The position numbers and the translations under genes are program-made. The notes beneath the pieces were generated by a model, which saw nothing but the letters and a program-made list of their open reading frames with translations, did not search any database and was not told the origin of the DNA. Of a stretch of DNA of 5,882 nt, positions 5,063 to 5,882 are shown piece after piece; position 1 is the first letter of the stretch, and each line of letters opens with the position of its first letter. The DNA lies in assembly GCA_947057875.1 (NCBI GenBank), contig CAMSEX010000077.1:1-5882 (forward strand), given 5' to 3'. The DNA comes from an uncultured Clostridium sp. Its GTDB lineage: Bacteria > Bacillota > Clostridia > TANB77 > CAG-508.

Positions 5063-5091
5063 ATTATACTTCTTCTTTTTTCTTTTGTCAA
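5063..5091 (-). promoter_or_regulatory. Perfect-consensus promoter for the antisense RNA
   Basis: On the - strand, -35 TTGACA (5086-5091), a spacer of exactly 17 nt and -10 TATAAT (5063-5068). It is the strongest promoter in the window and the only one with both hexamers perfect. The -35 contains the TGA stop of the ygjV-like gene (5088-5090). Nothing but repeat copy 2 and the terminator lies downstream, so a non-coding RNA is the natural product. Confidence 0.85.
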
Positions 5092-5630
5092 GCATTTTTT
5101 CTCCTTTTCTCCAACTGATATCCCACCATTGAATTCACTAGCAAAACTGCTTCCAAAATCACACCAAAAATTGATTTCACATAGAAATTATATAAAATCC
5201 ACAAAATACCTACTGGAATTCCACAAAACTTATATACTTCTGTTTTCTTTTGCCAAACAGAATACGTATAAAGCATAGTTGCAAAAACAGATAATAAACT
5301 GAAGAAAACTTCGTATGTAAAAATCGCTGATCCAATTGAAATGATATACAAAATAATCAATATCACAATATCTTTTTTGCTAATTTCATCTCGCTTTCCA
5401 TTTTGTTTTTCGTCTACCAAAAAAATGATATTTCGTATCATCGCTACAATGCACATTGCCAAACCCGACCAAGCATTCAGCAAAACATACGCTATCACAT
5501 TGGCAACAAGTGAAGCAAAACTAACCATTAAAATCGCTTTTCGATTTTTCATATAATATGTAATTGCCATTAATCCATACATGAATATGGTAAATACTTG
5601 TGATAAAATATACTCTATCTCCCAATTCAT
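5088..5630 (-). CDS. YgjV-like multi-pass membrane protein
   Basis: A 180-residue, very hydrophobic protein with six or seven predicted membrane segments, roughly 7-27, 32-51, 53-72, 88-105, 108-126, 135-151 and 153-171. A charged loop lies at 73-87 (DEKQNGKRDEISKKD) and the tail is basic (EKRRKN). The spacing of the helices, the MIRNIIF segment (64-70) and the WILYNFYVKSIFGVILE stretch (144-160) resemble the YgjV inner-membrane family, whose function I do not know to be established. The start is ATG 5630, chosen because SD AAAGGTGG (5638-5645) lies 7 nt upstream; an in-frame TTG at 5648 would swallow that site. It begins 21 nt after the stop of the acetyltransferase gene, so the two are probably cotranscribed. 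Its stop overlaps the antisense RNA promoter. Confidence 0.78.
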   Translation of the reverse strand: MNWEIEYILSQVFTIFMYGLMAITYYMKNRKAILMVSFASLVANVIAYVLLNAWSGLAMCIVAMIRNIIFLVDEKQNGKRDEISKKDIVILIILYIISIGSAIFTYEVFFSLLSVFATMLYTYSVWQKKTEVYKFCGIPVGILWILYNFYVKSIFGVILEAVLLVNSMVGYQLEKRRKNA

Positions 5631-5637
5631 AATTGAA

Positions 5638-5645
5638 CCACCTTT
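5638..5645 (-). promoter_or_regulatory. Ribosome binding site of the ygjV-like gene
   Basis: AAAGGTGG on the - strand, 7 nt before ATG 5630. It sits in the short gap after the upstream acetyltransferase stop and decides for the ATG over the TTG at 5648. Confidence 0.75.
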
Positions 5646-5651
5646 CAAAAA

Positions 5652-5850
5652 TTATTTTAATTTTAATACATATAACTTTCTTAAAAAACCATTCAATAAT
5701 CTTGTTTCTTTTACAAATTTTAATCCTACTTTCTCAAGTGTCTTTTGGCTTCCTATATTATCTGGATGTGCCATTGAAATAACATAATCAAATCCCAATC
5801 CTTTAGCTAAATTTAATTCCATTGCCTGAAGTTTTGTCGTTATTCCATTT
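5652..5850 (-). CDS. GNAT-family acetyltransferase, C-terminal fragment (5' end missing)
   Basis: Only the last 65 residues are genomic. The segment HPDNIGSQKTLEKVGLKFVKE is the classic C-terminal part of GNAT N-acetyltransferases: the Asn-x-x-Ser stretch followed by a helix and a GF-like turn before the last strands. A helix (KLQAMELNLAKGLGF) precedes it. The acetyl-CoA-binding loop (Q/RxxGxG/A) lies in the missing part, so the substrate cannot be guessed. The frame stays open into the adapter, where GTG at 5867 would give the false N-terminus MCSSDL, a known adapter-derived peptide. The true start is beyond the contig. The ygjV-like gene follows after 21 nt and is probably in the same operon. 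Confidence 0.85.
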
Positions 5851-5882
5851 AGATCGGAAGAGCACACGTCTGAACTCCAGTC
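5851..5882 (+). other. Illumina TruSeq adapter at the right end (artefact)
   Basis: The sequence begins AGATCGGAAGAGCACACGTC and continues as the standard TruSeq read-through adapter. It is the exact reverse complement of 14-45, so the contig appears to carry a perfect 32-bp terminal inverted repeat that is not biological. Confidence 0.98.

Noticed and set aside
5038..5118. 26-codon + strand frame beginning in repeat copy 2, a possible decayed second peptide gene
   Set aside because: It has no SD, is low-complexity Phe/Ser/Tyr sequence and overlaps the ygjV-like gene in antisense. The repeat is better explained as antisense RNA template.
5652..5867. A complete 71-residue protein starting MCSSDL
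   Set aside because: The first residues are encoded by adapter; the gene is a 5'-truncated GNAT acetyltransferase.
1..5882. Perfect 32-bp terminal inverted repeat that would suggest a transposon
   Set aside because: Both arms are Illumina adapter sequence; no transposase lies between them.

Overview
This is an AT-rich bacterial contig with standard-code genes, strong purine-rich Shine-Dalgarno (SD) sequences and sigma-70/SigA-type promoters of the form TTGnnA-N17-TATAAT. The sortase, the promoter style and the protein sequences suggest a low-GC Firmicute, probably an uncultured gut Clostridia-like lineage. That placement is an inference from style. The alaS gene is of a short type best known to me from Patescibacteria (CPR) and some reduced genomes.

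Both ends are artificial. Bases 1-45 and 5851-5882 are Illumina TruSeq adapter, so only 46-5850 is genomic and both end genes are cut. From left to right, the - strand carries the 5' half of trigger factor (tig), 6-phosphofructokinase (pfkA), a membrane-anchored sortase and a short alanyl-tRNA synthetase (alaS). Each has its own promoter and short leader, and a clear intrinsic terminator follows the sortase. The far right holds a two-gene - strand operon: the C-terminal tail of a GNAT acetyltransferase, then a YgjV-like membrane protein. These are mostly unrelated housekeeping genes without an obvious common pathway.

The notable region is 4683-5091, between alaS and the ygjV-like gene. A + strand promoter drives a leader of about 125 nt and a 47-codon gene for a lysine-rich peptide with an amphipathic C-terminal helix. 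The leader can fold so that the gene's SD sits in a 12-bp stem. The gene ends at a bidirectional terminator. On the far side a perfect-consensus - strand promoter (TTGACA-N17-TATAAT) points back toward the gene, and its only product would be an RNA of about 70 nt ending at the same terminator. Between that promoter and the terminator lies a direct repeat (24 of 28 bases) of the peptide gene's translation start region. The small RNA would therefore be antisense, in trans, to the peptide's start codon. Convergent promoters, a shared terminator, a repeat at the toxin start and a sequestered SD match the layout of the Fst/par type I toxin-antitoxin system of plasmid pAD1. The peptide itself does not look like Fst. 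I propose this as a candidate undescribed type I toxin-antitoxin-like module.
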